A stretch of 64,000 bases of DNA from Chitinophaga sp. (GTDB lineage: Bacteria; Bacteroidota; Bacteroidia; Chitinophagales; Chitinophagaceae): contig NZ_JAFAIX010000003.1 in assembly GCF_019236475.1 (NCBI RefSeq), positions 124,001 to 188,000 on the forward strand, in the 5' to 3' direction. Position numbers and translations under genes: made by a program. The notes under the pieces are model-generated. The model was not told the DNA's origin. It was given only the letters and a program-made list of their open reading frames with translations, and made no database searches. This document shows positions 56,342 through 64,000 of the stretch, one piece after another (the stretch's first letter is position 1; the number at the start of each line of letters is the position of its first letter).

Positions 56342-56378
56342 AAAGCCTGTAGACATAATATCTACAGGCTTTATTATT
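56342..56378 (+). terminator. Terminator after the cytochrome c-like gene
   Basis: AAAGCCTGTAGA / TCTACAGGCTTT with a 7-nt loop, followed by ATTATTG, 70 bp after the stop. Confidence 0.85.
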
Positions 56379-56412
56379 GTTCAGTCCTTATGCAGATTAG
56401 GTGAGTGGCGCA

Positions 56413-56499
56413 CTATTGCGCGTTGATGCAGGTATGGTTCGTTGTATCTGCGGGATTATTATCCAAACCTTGTTTGATACCAGGAGTACCAGAGAGCAT
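56413..56499 (-). CDS. Possible 28-residue ORF downstream of the acyl carrier protein
   Basis: ATG at 56497-56499 and TAG at 56413-56415 give MLSGTPGIKQGLDN plus a Thr/Asn-rich end with one Cys (NHTCINAQ). AGGGAGACACG stands just before the ATG. It begins 60 bp downstream of the ACP stop on the same strand. No family recognised; chance is a real alternative for so short a frame. Confidence 0.3.
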   Translation of the reverse strand: MLSGTPGIKQGLDNNPADTTNHTCINAQ

Positions 56500-56559
56500 C
56501 GTGTCTCCCTAAACAAACAAAAAAGCATTATTGAATGATCGTTATTTTTCCGGTAAGAC

Positions 56560-56793
56560 TCATTTAGCATTACTTTCAAAATAATCTACAATCTCTCCAA
56601 TCGTATTGCTGGTGGACATCCCACCCAGATCTGCTTTTATTCCAAATTGCTGTTGCAGGTTCGATAAGAGCTGAACGGCCAGGATAGAGTTCATTCCTAA
56701 GTCGTTCAAAGAGTGATCTGGAGAGATAGCCTCCTCTGGAATACCAGCAGATTTACTGATAGCATTAATGACGGTTGATTCAATAGGTTTCAT
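56560..56793 (-). CDS. Acyl carrier protein (orphan)
   Basis: 77 aa from the ATG at 56793 (MKPIESTVINAISKSAGIPE). The helical ACP fold is clear, with the phosphopantetheine site Ser in DLGMNSILAVQLLSNLQQQF; the usual DSL is replaced by NSI, a form seen in stand-alone carrier proteins of secondary or specialised pathways. The C-terminus TIGEIVDYFE is typical. No ketosynthase, ligase or phosphopantetheinyl transferase is in the window, so its partner is elsewhere. Confidence 0.85.
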   Translation of the reverse strand: MKPIESTVINAISKSAGIPEEAISPDHSLNDLGMNSILAVQLLSNLQQQFGIKADLGGMSTSNTIGEIVDYFESNAK

Positions 56794-57186
56794 TTGATAT
56801 GGTTTTTTGAAGGTAAAAAATGGTGATAAGCGTATATTCCCCAAAATATTGTTGAGATAAAAACGTTATTACTGAATAATTGGTTCAGCACCATCTACGT
56901 GTATGGAAGGGAGTGACAGTTCATGCTTATTATTGTAAAGAAGCAGAAAGCGCCATATTATCAATATCTTAGGTGACCTTTCCGTTTTACTATTTTGTAA
57001 ATTCATTTTGAAACATTAACTTTCAATTGTTGGGTCTGTATAATCAAGTACAGCACTCCTCTAAAATCACCTTTTTAAATGCAATTCTCCATTTACCTAC
57101 GCCTTTCTGTATAACAGCCATTTAATGTATATCACCATTCCCGCCATTCATTTTGTTTGGCAAAACTGTTACAAATTATAGAAAAC
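56794..57186. other. Divergent intergenic region before the Rieske operon
   Basis: 393 bp, AT-rich, no gene and no strong hairpin seen. It must hold the promoters of the orphan ACP and of the five-gene redox operon; no exact TAnnTTTG box could be assigned. Confidence 0.4.
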
Positions 57187-57606
57187 ATGAAGAGACACGA
57201 GTTTCTCGCGGCGCTTGGCATGAGCTCAGCGGCAATGATTTTAACATGCATTGGATGTTCCAAGGGTTCTGGAGGAAGTGATGCCCCTGCACCCTCCTCT
57301 AATGTAGATTTTACATTAGACCTTAATGCTTCCACCAATGCAGCCTTATTAACCAATGGCGGATACGTTTCCATCAATGGCGTCATTGTAGCCAAAACAA
57401 CGGCTGGCGTATATATTGCAGTACAGCAATCGTGTACCCATGAAAGTTACCCCTTAAATTATCAGTCATCTAGCCATCAGTTTTATTGTAACAACCATGG
57501 AGCCACTTTCCGCGAAGATGGTACCGTTATCACCGGACCAGCTAGTCGTTCCCTCGTGGTATATAAAACCACACTTACAGGAACATCATTACGCATCTAC
57601 TCCTAA
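57187..57606 (+). CDS. Rieske [2Fe-2S] lipoprotein
   Basis: 139 aa from the ATG at 57187, MKRHEFLAALGMSSAAMILT with the lipobox CIGC. The cluster ligands are CTH (Cys, His, about residue 89) and CNNHG (about 107), the C-x-H ... C-x-x-H spacing of Rieske proteins, but the disulfide Cys pair found in cytochrome bc Rieske proteins is missing, as in Rieske-type ferredoxins. The gene is the first of an operon: 14 bp to the thioredoxin gene. It should deliver electrons in the extracytoplasmic space. Confidence 0.88.
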   Translation: MKRHEFLAALGMSSAAMILTCIGCSKGSGGSDAPAPSSNVDFTLDLNASTNAALLTNGGYVSINGVIVAKTTAGVYIAVQQSCTHESYPLNYQSSSHQFYCNNHGATFREDGTVITGPASRSLVVYKTTLTGTSLRIYS

Positions 57607-57620
57607 TTCACAGTATTCAT

Positions 57621-58058
57621 ATGAAATTATCCATTTTCTTACTCCTGGCTTTTATCAATCCAGGTGTAAATTGGTTGGGGAATTTCCAGGAAGCACAAAT
57701 AGCTGCACATGCCGCTCATAAGCTTATCCTGATTAACTTTTCAGGGTCTGACTGGTGTGGGCCATGCATCCGACTACGACGAGAAATCCTGGAGTCGAAA
57801 CCTTTTGAAGATTATGCCGCTTCGCATCTATTACTGGTGAGAGCGGATTTCCCGCGTCAAAAGAAGAATCAACTGAGCAAGGAACAAGTACGACTCAACG
57901 AGGCCCTGGCCGATAAATACAATCCGGAAGGTAAATTCCCCTATACATTGCTGGTAGATGAAAATGGCAAGGTAATCAAGGTTTGGGATGGGTTTCCAGG
58001 CGGCACGCCTGAAAAGTTTGTTGGCGAAATAACTGCAATGGAGCATGATGCACAGTAA
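57621..58058 (+). CDS. Thioredoxin-fold protein
   Basis: 145 aa. A short hydrophobic N-terminus (MKLSIFLLLAFINPGVNW) may be a signal sequence. The active site is SGSDWCGPCIRLRREIL with CGPC, and FPYTLLVDENGKVIKVWDGF has the cis-Pro. The order resembles the C-terminal domain of DsbD or thioredoxin_7 proteins. It overlaps the ApbE gene by 14 bp, so translational coupling is likely. It probably keeps a cysteine protein of the operon (DUF4266 is a candidate) in the right redox state. Confidence 0.85.
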   Translation: MKLSIFLLLAFINPGVNWLGNFQEAQIAAHAAHKLILINFSGSDWCGPCIRLRREILESKPFEDYAASHLLLVRADFPRQKKNQLSKEQVRLNEALADKYNPEGKFPYTLLVDENGKVIKVWDGFPGGTPEKFVGEITAMEHDAQ

Positions 58059-59001
58059 TAGTCCTGCCGATGGCGCACTCGTTCATCGACAAGTCCTAAA
58101 GCTCATGGGTAACCGATTTGAGTTTAGCGTGGTGGGTGAGAATAAAGAAGAAGCGGAAAATCATATCCAAGCAGCCATTGCTGAGGTGAGTCGTATTGAA
58201 AAGCTGCTGACTACTTTCAGTGATGATAGTGTAACCAACGAAATAAACCGTCAGGCGGGCATTCGGCCAGTAGCGGTTGACAAGGAGGTATTTCATCTCA
58301 TCAAAAGATCACTAAAAATATCCGCGCTTACACAAGGCGCCTTTGATATATCCTATGGGGGTATTGATAAAAGTCTTTGGAACTTCGATGTGAACATGAA
58401 GTCTCTCCCCTCTCCCCATCTAGCAAAAAAGGCGGTTCGACTGATCAACTACCGGAATATTATTCTTGATGACTCTGCTACTACAATTTTCCTGAAAGAG
58501 GTGGGCATGCGGATAGGATTTGGTGGCATTGGAAAAGGATATGCGGCCGATCGTGCCAAGAGTATACTTCAAAACAGGGGTGTTAAAAGTGGGATTGTGA
58601 ATGCCGCTGGAGACCTCATTACCTGGGGAACGCAGCCCAATGGCAAACCATGGACTATCGGCATCGCCGATCCCGATCATGCAAGCACTCCTTTCTCTAC
58701 CCTGAATATCAGCAATATGGCCATTGCTACTTCTGGCAATTATGAAAAGTATGCCATCATCGATGGTAAAAAGTATTCGCATACAATTGATCCCTTAACA
58801 GGTTTGCCCATAACTGGATTAAAAAGCGTCAGTATTATCTGTCCCAGTGCAGAGCTGGCGGATGCGATGGCCACTCCGGTCATGATAATGGGAAAAAAGG
58901 TAGGTCTGGATCTTATTAATCAAATGCAGCAAATCGCCTGTGTAATAATAGATGAACACCATCAAGTGTTTTGTTCCAACAATATAAATATCATCAACTG
59001 A
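58045..59001 (+). CDS. apbE: FAD:protein FMN transferase (ApbE family)
   Basis: 318 aa. The family hallmark is FGGIGKGYAADRA (about residue 153-165), with FDISYGG and NAAGDLITWG (nucleotide and Mg2+ sites) and HTIDPLTGLP. The enzyme attaches FMN covalently to a Thr/Ser of target proteins in the extracytoplasmic space. No signal peptide is visible at the N-terminus (MMHSNSPADGALVHRQ), unlike the lipoprotein ApbE of many bacteria. It sits between the thioredoxin (overlap of 14 bp) and DUF4266 (1 bp gap). The target is unknown; the DUF3570 protein is the natural guess. Confidence 0.92.
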   Translation: MMHSNSPADGALVHRQVLKLMGNRFEFSVVGENKEEAENHIQAAIAEVSRIEKLLTTFSDDSVTNEINRQAGIRPVAVDKEVFHLIKRSLKISALTQGAFDISYGGIDKSLWNFDVNMKSLPSPHLAKKAVRLINYRNIILDDSATTIFLKEVGMRIGFGGIGKGYAADRAKSILQNRGVKSGIVNAAGDLITWGTQPNGKPWTIGIADPDHASTPFSTLNISNMAIATSGNYEKYAIIDGKKYSHTIDPLTGLPITGLKSVSIICPSAELADAMATPVMIMGKKVGLDLINQMQQIACVIIDEHHQVFCSNNINIIN

Positions 59002-59002
59002 C

Positions 59003-59224
59003 ATGAAGAGAAATATCTGCTTTATGCTCTTACTAGCTAGCTTCTGTGGGATGCAGAGCGCCTGCACCACTGTGAAGGCTTATCAGAAAAACAAGCTAAA
59101 TGATTCAGAAATGGAATTATCGGCACGTAAGTCACAGCAATTTGAACAGAGCTTCCAGTTGTATAGAGAAGGTGGTTCTGGCGCTAATGGTGGAAAAAGC
59201 GGCGGCGGCTGTGGTTGTAACTAA
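59003..59224 (+). CDS. DUF4266 protein with Gly/Cys-rich C-terminus
   Basis: 73 aa: a lipoprotein-like signal peptide (NICFMLLLASFCGMQSAC), a helical central part (KNKLNDSEMELSARKSQQFE), and a tail GGSGANGGKSGGGCGCN. DUF4266 proteins keep this terminal GGGCGCN block, and they recur beside ApbE and DUF3570 genes. The function is unknown; the two Cys could bind metal or be modified. It starts 1 bp after the apbE stop and is 16 bp upstream of DUF3570. Confidence 0.85.
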   Translation: MKRNICFMLLLASFCGMQSACTTVKAYQKNKLNDSEMELSARKSQQFEQSFQLYREGGSGANGGKSGGGCGCN

Positions 59225-59240
59225 TCTTAAAATTAGGTAA

Positions 59241-60461
59241 ATGAGACGACTAAATCTGAGCATTCTGGCAATATACGTGGGCATACTGACATCGCACGCA
59301 CAGGCACAAGAAAAGCAACCATCAGATACTGCTAACTATCAATCAAGAAAGCTTCATTTGGACGAAGTAAATATCGTATCTGCCTATTACAACCAGGATG
59401 GTAATAATTCCGCAGTAACTGGTGGTATTGGTACGGAAAAGCTGATTGACTTTGCCAATACATTGGATGTGCAGCTTTCTATACTTAACAAAAAGGCCCA
59501 TAAAAATACTTTCCTTTTTGAATTAGGGATTGATCACTATACATCTGCATCATCCGACAAAATAGACCCTAATAGCATCTCGTCCGCATCCAAGTCAGAC
59601 ACCCGTATTTATCCGTCTGTGAACTGGACTAATACAAACGTCAAAACGGGGAACGCATTCGGATTATCGGCCTCCTATTCTCATGAATACGATTACCAGT
59701 CATTCGGTGGAGGCTTACATCTAACACGCGTTTCCAAAGATAAAAACCGACAGTTTGATTTCCGGGGTCAAGTTTTCCTGGATAGATGGAGTGTGATATT
59801 ACCAGTGGAACTGCGGCCACCCGGCTATGGTTCTGGAGCAGAGGGAGATAGTCGCCCGATTGATTATAAACCCAGGAATTCCTTCAGTGCGTTTTTCGGC
59901 TTATCACAGGTGATTAATACAAGACTACAAGGCATGCTCGCCATAGACCCCTCCTATCAGCATGGTTTGCTGGCAACCAAGTATCAGCGCGATTATTTTA
60001 CAGATGGTTCTGAACGGGTAGAAAACCTTCCAGACGATCGCTATAAATTGCCAATTGCCATTAGGTTAAATTACTTTTTGGAAGACCGGTTTATCATACG
60101 CACTTTCTATCGTTACTATATGGACAATTGGGGCATCAGGGCGCATACGGCAGAAATTGAGGTACCTGTTAAACTAACCTCATTTGTAAGTCTGAGTCCT
60201 TTTTATCGCTACAACAATCAAAAAGGCACGCGTTATTTTACCCCATTTGGGCAGCATAAACCGACCGACACTTACTATACGAGTGATTATGATCTGTCCA
60301 CTTTTCACAGTAGCTTCTTGGGTGGTAATTTACGCTTGTCTCCTCCCAGAGGCGTCTTTGGATGGCAGCATTTTAATTCGATAGAGCTGAGATATGGTCA
60401 CTATATACGCTCCACCGGCTTAAACAGCGATATCGTTACGGTGGCATTAAAATTCAAATAG
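59241..60461 (+). CDS. DUF3570 outer-membrane beta-barrel protein
   Basis: 406 aa with a signal peptide (to about AQAQE). Alternating amphipathic strands, many aromatic residues and a final VALKFK fit an outer-membrane beta barrel. Near the N-terminus is NQDGNNSAVTGGIGTEKL, a conserved-looking Asp/Thr-containing turn that might be a flavin attachment site, but this is speculation. DUF3570 is the usual partner of DUF4266 and ApbE. It closes the operon and is followed by a strong terminator. Confidence 0.85.
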   Translation: MRRLNLSILAIYVGILTSHAQAQEKQPSDTANYQSRKLHLDEVNIVSAYYNQDGNNSAVTGGIGTEKLIDFANTLDVQLSILNKKAHKNTFLFELGIDHYTSASSDKIDPNSISSASKSDTRIYPSVNWTNTNVKTGNAFGLSASYSHEYDYQSFGGGLHLTRVSKDKNRQFDFRGQVFLDRWSVILPVELRPPGYGSGAEGDSRPIDYKPRNSFSAFFGLSQVINTRLQGMLAIDPSYQHGLLATKYQRDYFTDGSERVENLPDDRYKLPIAIRLNYFLEDRFIIRTFYRYYMDNWGIRAHTAEIEVPVKLTSFVSLSPFYRYNNQKGTRYFTPFGQHKPTDTYYTSDYDLSTFHSSFLGGNLRLSPPRGVFGWQHFNSIELRYGHYIRSTGLNSDIVTVALKFK

Positions 60462-60482
60462 GTATCAGCAACAATAAGTTAT

Positions 60483-60522
60483 ACATCCCGTAGTCTTAAT
60501 GGCTACGGGATGTTATTTTTTA
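60483..60522 (+). terminator. Terminator of the Rieske-DUF3570 operon
   Basis: ACATCCCGTAG / CTACGGGATGT with a 9-nt loop, then a T-rich tract, 21 bp after the DUF3570 stop. Confidence 0.9.
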
Positions 60523-60690
60523 TGTAACCCTGCAGTTGTGCATAATTGGACAAAAAAGTGTCCATATTTGAACAGTTGGAAGAAATCGTAAATTGTGTAA
60601 TCCTTTACGGTAGGGGGATTACAGTAATGGCATTCAATTTGGCATCCAGGAATGTATTCATATTCCAGTATCTATTAAATACTTCAACTC

Positions 60691-63105
60691 ATGTTCAATA
60701 TATACCTTAAAACAGCCATTCGTAGTATCAAGAAGAATAGGATGCATTCTTTTATAAATATTACAGGGTTAACCGTAGGAATAGCTTGCTGCATGCTAAT
60801 CACCCTATTTGTGAAGGATGAGTTGTCTTACGATCAATATAATCAACACTATAACGAAATATACCGGGTGCTGCATGCGTATCGCCCTATGACGGGTTCC
60901 GGGAAGCTACCCCCACCCGCCCCTAGTGAATACCAGGTTTGGGGAAACGCCCCTGTAGGGCCTGTATTGAAAGATAATTTTCCAGAGGTGATGAGTGTCA
61001 CGCAGTTCACTAGTCCACGCACCATATTAATGGAGCATAATGATGCTCGGTTCCAGGAAACCAGTCTTTTATTCGCAGACGCCAGCATCTTCGATGTATT
61101 CAGTTGGAATTTTATAACCGGCGATTCTAAAACCGCCCTCGTTGCACCTAATGCCATCGTGCTAACAAAATCGATGGCACAGAAATATTTCGGTACCACC
61201 AATATTGTTGGACAAACTATTAAGGCCGAAAACCTAATCCTCAATGTGACAGGCGTGATGGAGGACGTTCCCTCTAATTCTCATTTTACATTTACAGGGC
61301 TTATTTCCATGGAAACATTCAAAAGACAACGTGCGGAAATATTCTCTCAATGGGGTTATGTAGACTTTTACACCTATATCAGAACAGTACCAAACGTAAA
61401 TATAGCTGCCATGGAGGCGAAGATACCTGGTATTTTAAAGCAGCATAATTCAGATATCCATGATGAGAATTATACCTTCACTTTTGAGCCATTGAAAGAT
61501 GCCTATCTTTTTTCTCAGGCGGCACGGCAGCCCGGTGTTACAGGCAGCTTATCGAACATTGTAATTTTTTCATTGATTGCCATATTTATGCTGGTTATTG
61601 CGGCCATTAACTTTGTAAATCTTTCTACTGCTAGGTCTTTGGAACGGGCCAAAGAAATCGGCGTTAGAAAGGCAATAGGCGCACAGGAAAGTACCCTTAT
61701 TATTCAATATCTCGCAGAAGCAATATTACTGACTACTTTTGCCACCATACTGGCCATAGCCCTTTGTTTCGTGTGCCTACCGATATTAAGACAGCTCGCT
61801 GATAAAGGACTCCCGATGCAACTCATGTGGTCTAAAGAACTAATCCTGCTCTATTTCCTGACGCCTATACTAGTTGGTATTCCAGCAGGAATATACCCCG
61901 CGCTTGTATTGGCCAAATTCAAACCAGTACAGGTATTGAAAGGAAGGTTCACCTCCAGTAGAAAAGGGCTGCAATTGAGAAGAGGGTTGGTTGTCTTCCA
62001 ATTCAGCTTATCTATCGCCCTCATTGCCAGTACTGCTATTGTGTATTCCCAATTAACACATCTGCAACAACACAGTCTGGGCTTCAATAATGAACAATTA
62101 CTGGTGATAGATTATGGCGGAGATAGGCAGATAAATAAACACCAGGATGCTATTAAACTGCGACTGGCTCAGCAGCCTGATGTCAAAGCCATTTCCATAT
62201 CAAGAGCCGTACCTGGAGACCAATTCCCAGATGGAGGTACCGTCATTGCTACACCAACAGGAGAAACGGCGGCGTATAATCTTTCCATGTATGAAATTGA
62301 TGAAGATTTCATATCTACCTTTAAAATCCCCATGATGGCTGGTCGTAGTTATTCAAAAAGTTTCCCTGCAGATACGGCGCAGTCCCTAGTGATCAACGAA
62401 GCGACTGCAAAATTGTATGGATATGCCAATCCTCAAGATATTATAGGCAAACCCTTCGAACAATGGGGCCGAAAGGGAGTTGTGATCGGGGTAGTCAAAG
62501 ATTTTAACTTTCAATCATTACATGAGAAGGTAAAGCCATTGGCCCTGCGGAGAGGAGATTACGATGCTTTTAATAAAATTACCTTACGATTACAGTCGCC
62601 CGATCTTAGAAAGACAGTTAAAGAGATAGAGGCCATCTGGAATGAAGTAGCCCCTCAGCGTCCTTTCCTGTATTCTTTCCTAGATCAAGCCTTTAACCGT
62701 CAGTATCAGAAAGATCAACGCTTTGGGCAGATATTCAGCATTTTCGGCTTATTGACCATATTCATTGCTTGTCTTGGTCTTTTTGGTTTGGTCACTTATT
62801 CCATAGAAAAGAGAATTAAAGAAATAGGGATACGGCGCACCTTGGGGGCATCTATACCTAATGTGATCGGGTTACTGTCTCATGATTTCATTTTATTGAT
62901 TTTGATTGCAATTGCCATTGCCACCCCTATTAGCTGGTATGCTATGCACAATTGGTTAAATACTTTTGCTTATAGCGTGGATATTCACTGGTGGATATTC
63001 GCATTGGCAGGCGTTGCTGCCATGACGATCGCTATTACGACTATTGGTATTCTGGCGTTCAGGGCAGCAAGGGTTAATCCTGTGGATGCACTTCGTACGG
63101 AATAA
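60691..63105 (+). CDS. ABC transporter permease, FtsX/MacB type with two FtsX domains
   Basis: 804 aa. N-terminal TM helix (ITGLTVGIACCMLITLFVKD), a MacB periplasmic core domain (about 45-250), three TM helices, an FtsX domain (about 285-400), a linker RRGLVVFQFSLSIALIAS opening the second half, another periplasmic domain (about 450-660) and a last FtsX domain (about 680-800) with KEIGIRRTLGASIPNVIGLL and ARVNPVDALRTE. No ATP-binding protein is encoded nearby, so the partner ATPase is elsewhere. Bacteroidota have many such permeases for peptides, lipids or antibiotics; a specific cargo cannot be named. A terminator follows. Confidence 0.92.
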   Translation: MFNIYLKTAIRSIKKNRMHSFINITGLTVGIACCMLITLFVKDELSYDQYNQHYNEIYRVLHAYRPMTGSGKLPPPAPSEYQVWGNAPVGPVLKDNFPEVMSVTQFTSPRTILMEHNDARFQETSLLFADASIFDVFSWNFITGDSKTALVAPNAIVLTKSMAQKYFGTTNIVGQTIKAENLILNVTGVMEDVPSNSHFTFTGLISMETFKRQRAEIFSQWGYVDFYTYIRTVPNVNIAAMEAKIPGILKQHNSDIHDENYTFTFEPLKDAYLFSQAARQPGVTGSLSNIVIFSLIAIFMLVIAAINFVNLSTARSLERAKEIGVRKAIGAQESTLIIQYLAEAILLTTFATILAIALCFVCLPILRQLADKGLPMQLMWSKELILLYFLTPILVGIPAGIYPALVLAKFKPVQVLKGRFTSSRKGLQLRRGLVVFQFSLSIALIASTAIVYSQLTHLQQHSLGFNNEQLLVIDYGGDRQINKHQDAIKLRLAQQPDVKAISISRAVPGDQFPDGGTVIATPTGETAAYNLSMYEIDEDFISTFKIPMMAGRSYSKSFPADTAQSLVINEATAKLYGYANPQDIIGKPFEQWGRKGVVIGVVKDFNFQSLHEKVKPLALRRGDYDAFNKITLRLQSPDLRKTVKEIEAIWNEVAPQRPFLYSFLDQAFNRQYQKDQRFGQIFSIFGLLTIFIACLGLFGLVTYSIEKRIKEIGIRRTLGASIPNVIGLLSHDFILLILIAIAIATPISWYAMHNWLNTFAYSVDIHWWIFALAGVAAMTIAITTIGILAFRAARVNPVDALRTE

Positions 63106-63151
63106 TATCTCCTTCAATGATATATTAAGTAGTATCGAATATCTTTTTTCA

Positions 63152-63179
63152 AAACCCGCTCTTGTAGCGGGTTTATTTT
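63152..63179 (+). terminator. Terminator after the FtsX permease gene
   Basis: AAACCCGCT / AGCGGGTTT around a 5-nt loop, then ATTTT, 46 bp after the permease stop. Confidence 0.85.
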
Positions 63180-63220
63180 AATCCAATGACCTCGTGTCTC
63201 TATATTTGGCATAAGAATCT

Positions 63221-64000
63221 ATGTATGATAATAAAGAAAACAATTCACCATCAAACAGCAGATGGATGGGACTGTCAGATATTATCATCAGCAAAATACA
63301 AAGCGAAGGTCCGATTTCCTTCCACACCTTCATGGATCTCTGCCTCTATCATCCAGACTATGGCTACTACACCACCGCTGGAGATAAAATAGGTCGGGAT
63401 GGCGATTTTATTACCAGTAGTAGCTTGACCCCTGCCTTCGGCGCCACCATTGGCAAGCAAATGGAGGAGATATGGCACATACTGGGGAAAAAAGACTTCA
63501 CTATTGTTGAATATGGCGCAGGCCAGGGACTGCTATGCCATGATATGCTGGAATACTTGAAAGAAAATAGTCGGCTTTATGATCATATCAGGTATTGTAT
63601 CATTGAGAAACGAAAGGACGCACCTATCAAATGGATGTCGGACAAGGTCCATTGCTATAGGACAATTGATGACATACCTTGGCCCATTGATTGTATCTTC
63701 TCCAATGAGCTAATAGATAATTTACCCGTACATCAAGTAGTGATGGAGGATGCATTAATGGAAGTATATATAGATTACGACCAAGAATTTAAAGAATTGC
63801 TGAGACCCGCCCCCTCTTCCCTTCAACACTATTTTCATCAACTGCATGTAACACTCCCCAAAGGCTACCGCACCGAAATAAATCTCGATGCCATTAACTG
63901 GATAAGGAATGCATCCAGTCATCTCAAAAAAGGATTTATCATTACGATCGACTATGGCGCACTATCCGAAGAGCTATATAAACCGCGCCACCATTGTGGC
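63221..64000 (+). CDS. SAM-dependent methyltransferase, MidA/NDUFAF7-like (DUF185), partial
   Basis: 260 codons from the ATG at 63221 (MYDNKENNSPSNSRWMGLSD) to the right edge, still open. The motif HPDYGYYTT, then GDFITSSSLTPAFGATIGKQ is the family N-terminus, VEYGAGQGLLCHDMLEYL is SAM-binding motif I, and FSNELIDNLPVHQV and IITIDYGALSEELY follow in the usual order. The family includes mitochondrial NDUFAF7, which methylates an Arg of complex I; bacterial members have unproven substrates. The C-terminus lies beyond the window. Confidence 0.88.
   Translation, partial: MYDNKENNSPSNSRWMGLSDIIISKIQSEGPISFHTFMDLCLYHPDYGYYTTAGDKIGRDGDFITSSSLTPAFGATIGKQMEEIWHILGKKDFTIVEYGAGQGLLCHDMLEYLKENSRLYDHIRYCIIEKRKDAPIKWMSDKVHCYRTIDDIPWPIDCIFSNELIDNLPVHQVVMEDALMEVYIDYDQEFKELLRPAPSSLQHYFHQLHVTLPKGYRTEINLDAINWIRNASSHLKKGFIITIDYGALSEELYKPRHHCG

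Noticed and set aside
56397..56579. 60-residue minus-strand frame after the ACP gene
   Set aside because: It overlaps the ACP stop by 20 bp and has no protein-like pattern; the 28-residue frame at 56413-56499 is a better candidate.
1..64000. CRISPR array or phage structural genes
   Set aside because: No regularly spaced repeats and no capsid, tail or terminase-like proteins were seen.

Overview
The window reads as a chromosomal segment of a Bacteroidota bacterium of the Chitinophaga/Chitinophagaceae type. Reasons: a SusC/SusD pair with its own ECF sigma factor and FecR anti-sigma factor, many lipoproteins with a Cys-Lys-Lys start after the lipobox, TAnnTTTG promoter boxes, weak Shine-Dalgarno sites, an Endo H-like enzyme, a GH31 enzyme and a trehalase. 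This is inference from gene content; no rRNA is present.

Layout. 1-34700 is mostly single genes and short operons: Endo H-like lipoprotein (cut by the left edge), pirin, a CNNM/CBS membrane protein, a TSUP transporter, a LamG-GH31 glycosidase, a dicarboxylate symporter, a Cys/Met PLP enzyme under a SAM-I riboswitch with terminator, a DUF218-trehalase-epimerase operon, a hybrid histidine kinase, a SMUG2-type glycosylase, three small genes, a cobyric acid synthase operon, an M1 aminopeptidase, HdeD, a fatty-acid desaturase, a LuxR regulator, an aldo/keto reductase, an Old Yellow Enzyme, a class I terpene synthase and a second hybrid kinase.

34800-40760 is a decayed accessory island. It starts at tRNA-Pro(GGG) and is bounded by two identical 40-bp repeats (34955-34994 and 40721-40760). 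It contains two pieces of one tyrosine integrase, a mepB gene with an in-frame stop, a serine hydrolase, DoxX, an IS110 remnant, an NTF2-like lipoprotein and a sulfatase fragment.

40800-52000 holds an M23 peptidase and a nutrient-uptake/signalling locus: FecR and ECF sigma on the minus strand, diverging from SusC (with STN sensor domain), SusD and two thioredoxin-fold proteins.

52600-60520 is the most unusual part. A 694-aa protein with a C-terminal LecA-like lectin domain sits before a mono-haem cytochrome c-like protein. An orphan acyl carrier protein with a possible 28-residue ORF behind it lies on the minus strand. Then comes a tight five-gene operon: Rieske lipoprotein, thioredoxin, ApbE flavin transferase, DUF4266 (ending Gly-Gly-Gly-Cys-Gly-Cys-Asn) and DUF3570. 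I read the operon as a candidate extracytoplasmic redox or maturation system of unknown function. The window closes with an FtsX/MacB permease and a MidA-type methyltransferase cut by the right edge.
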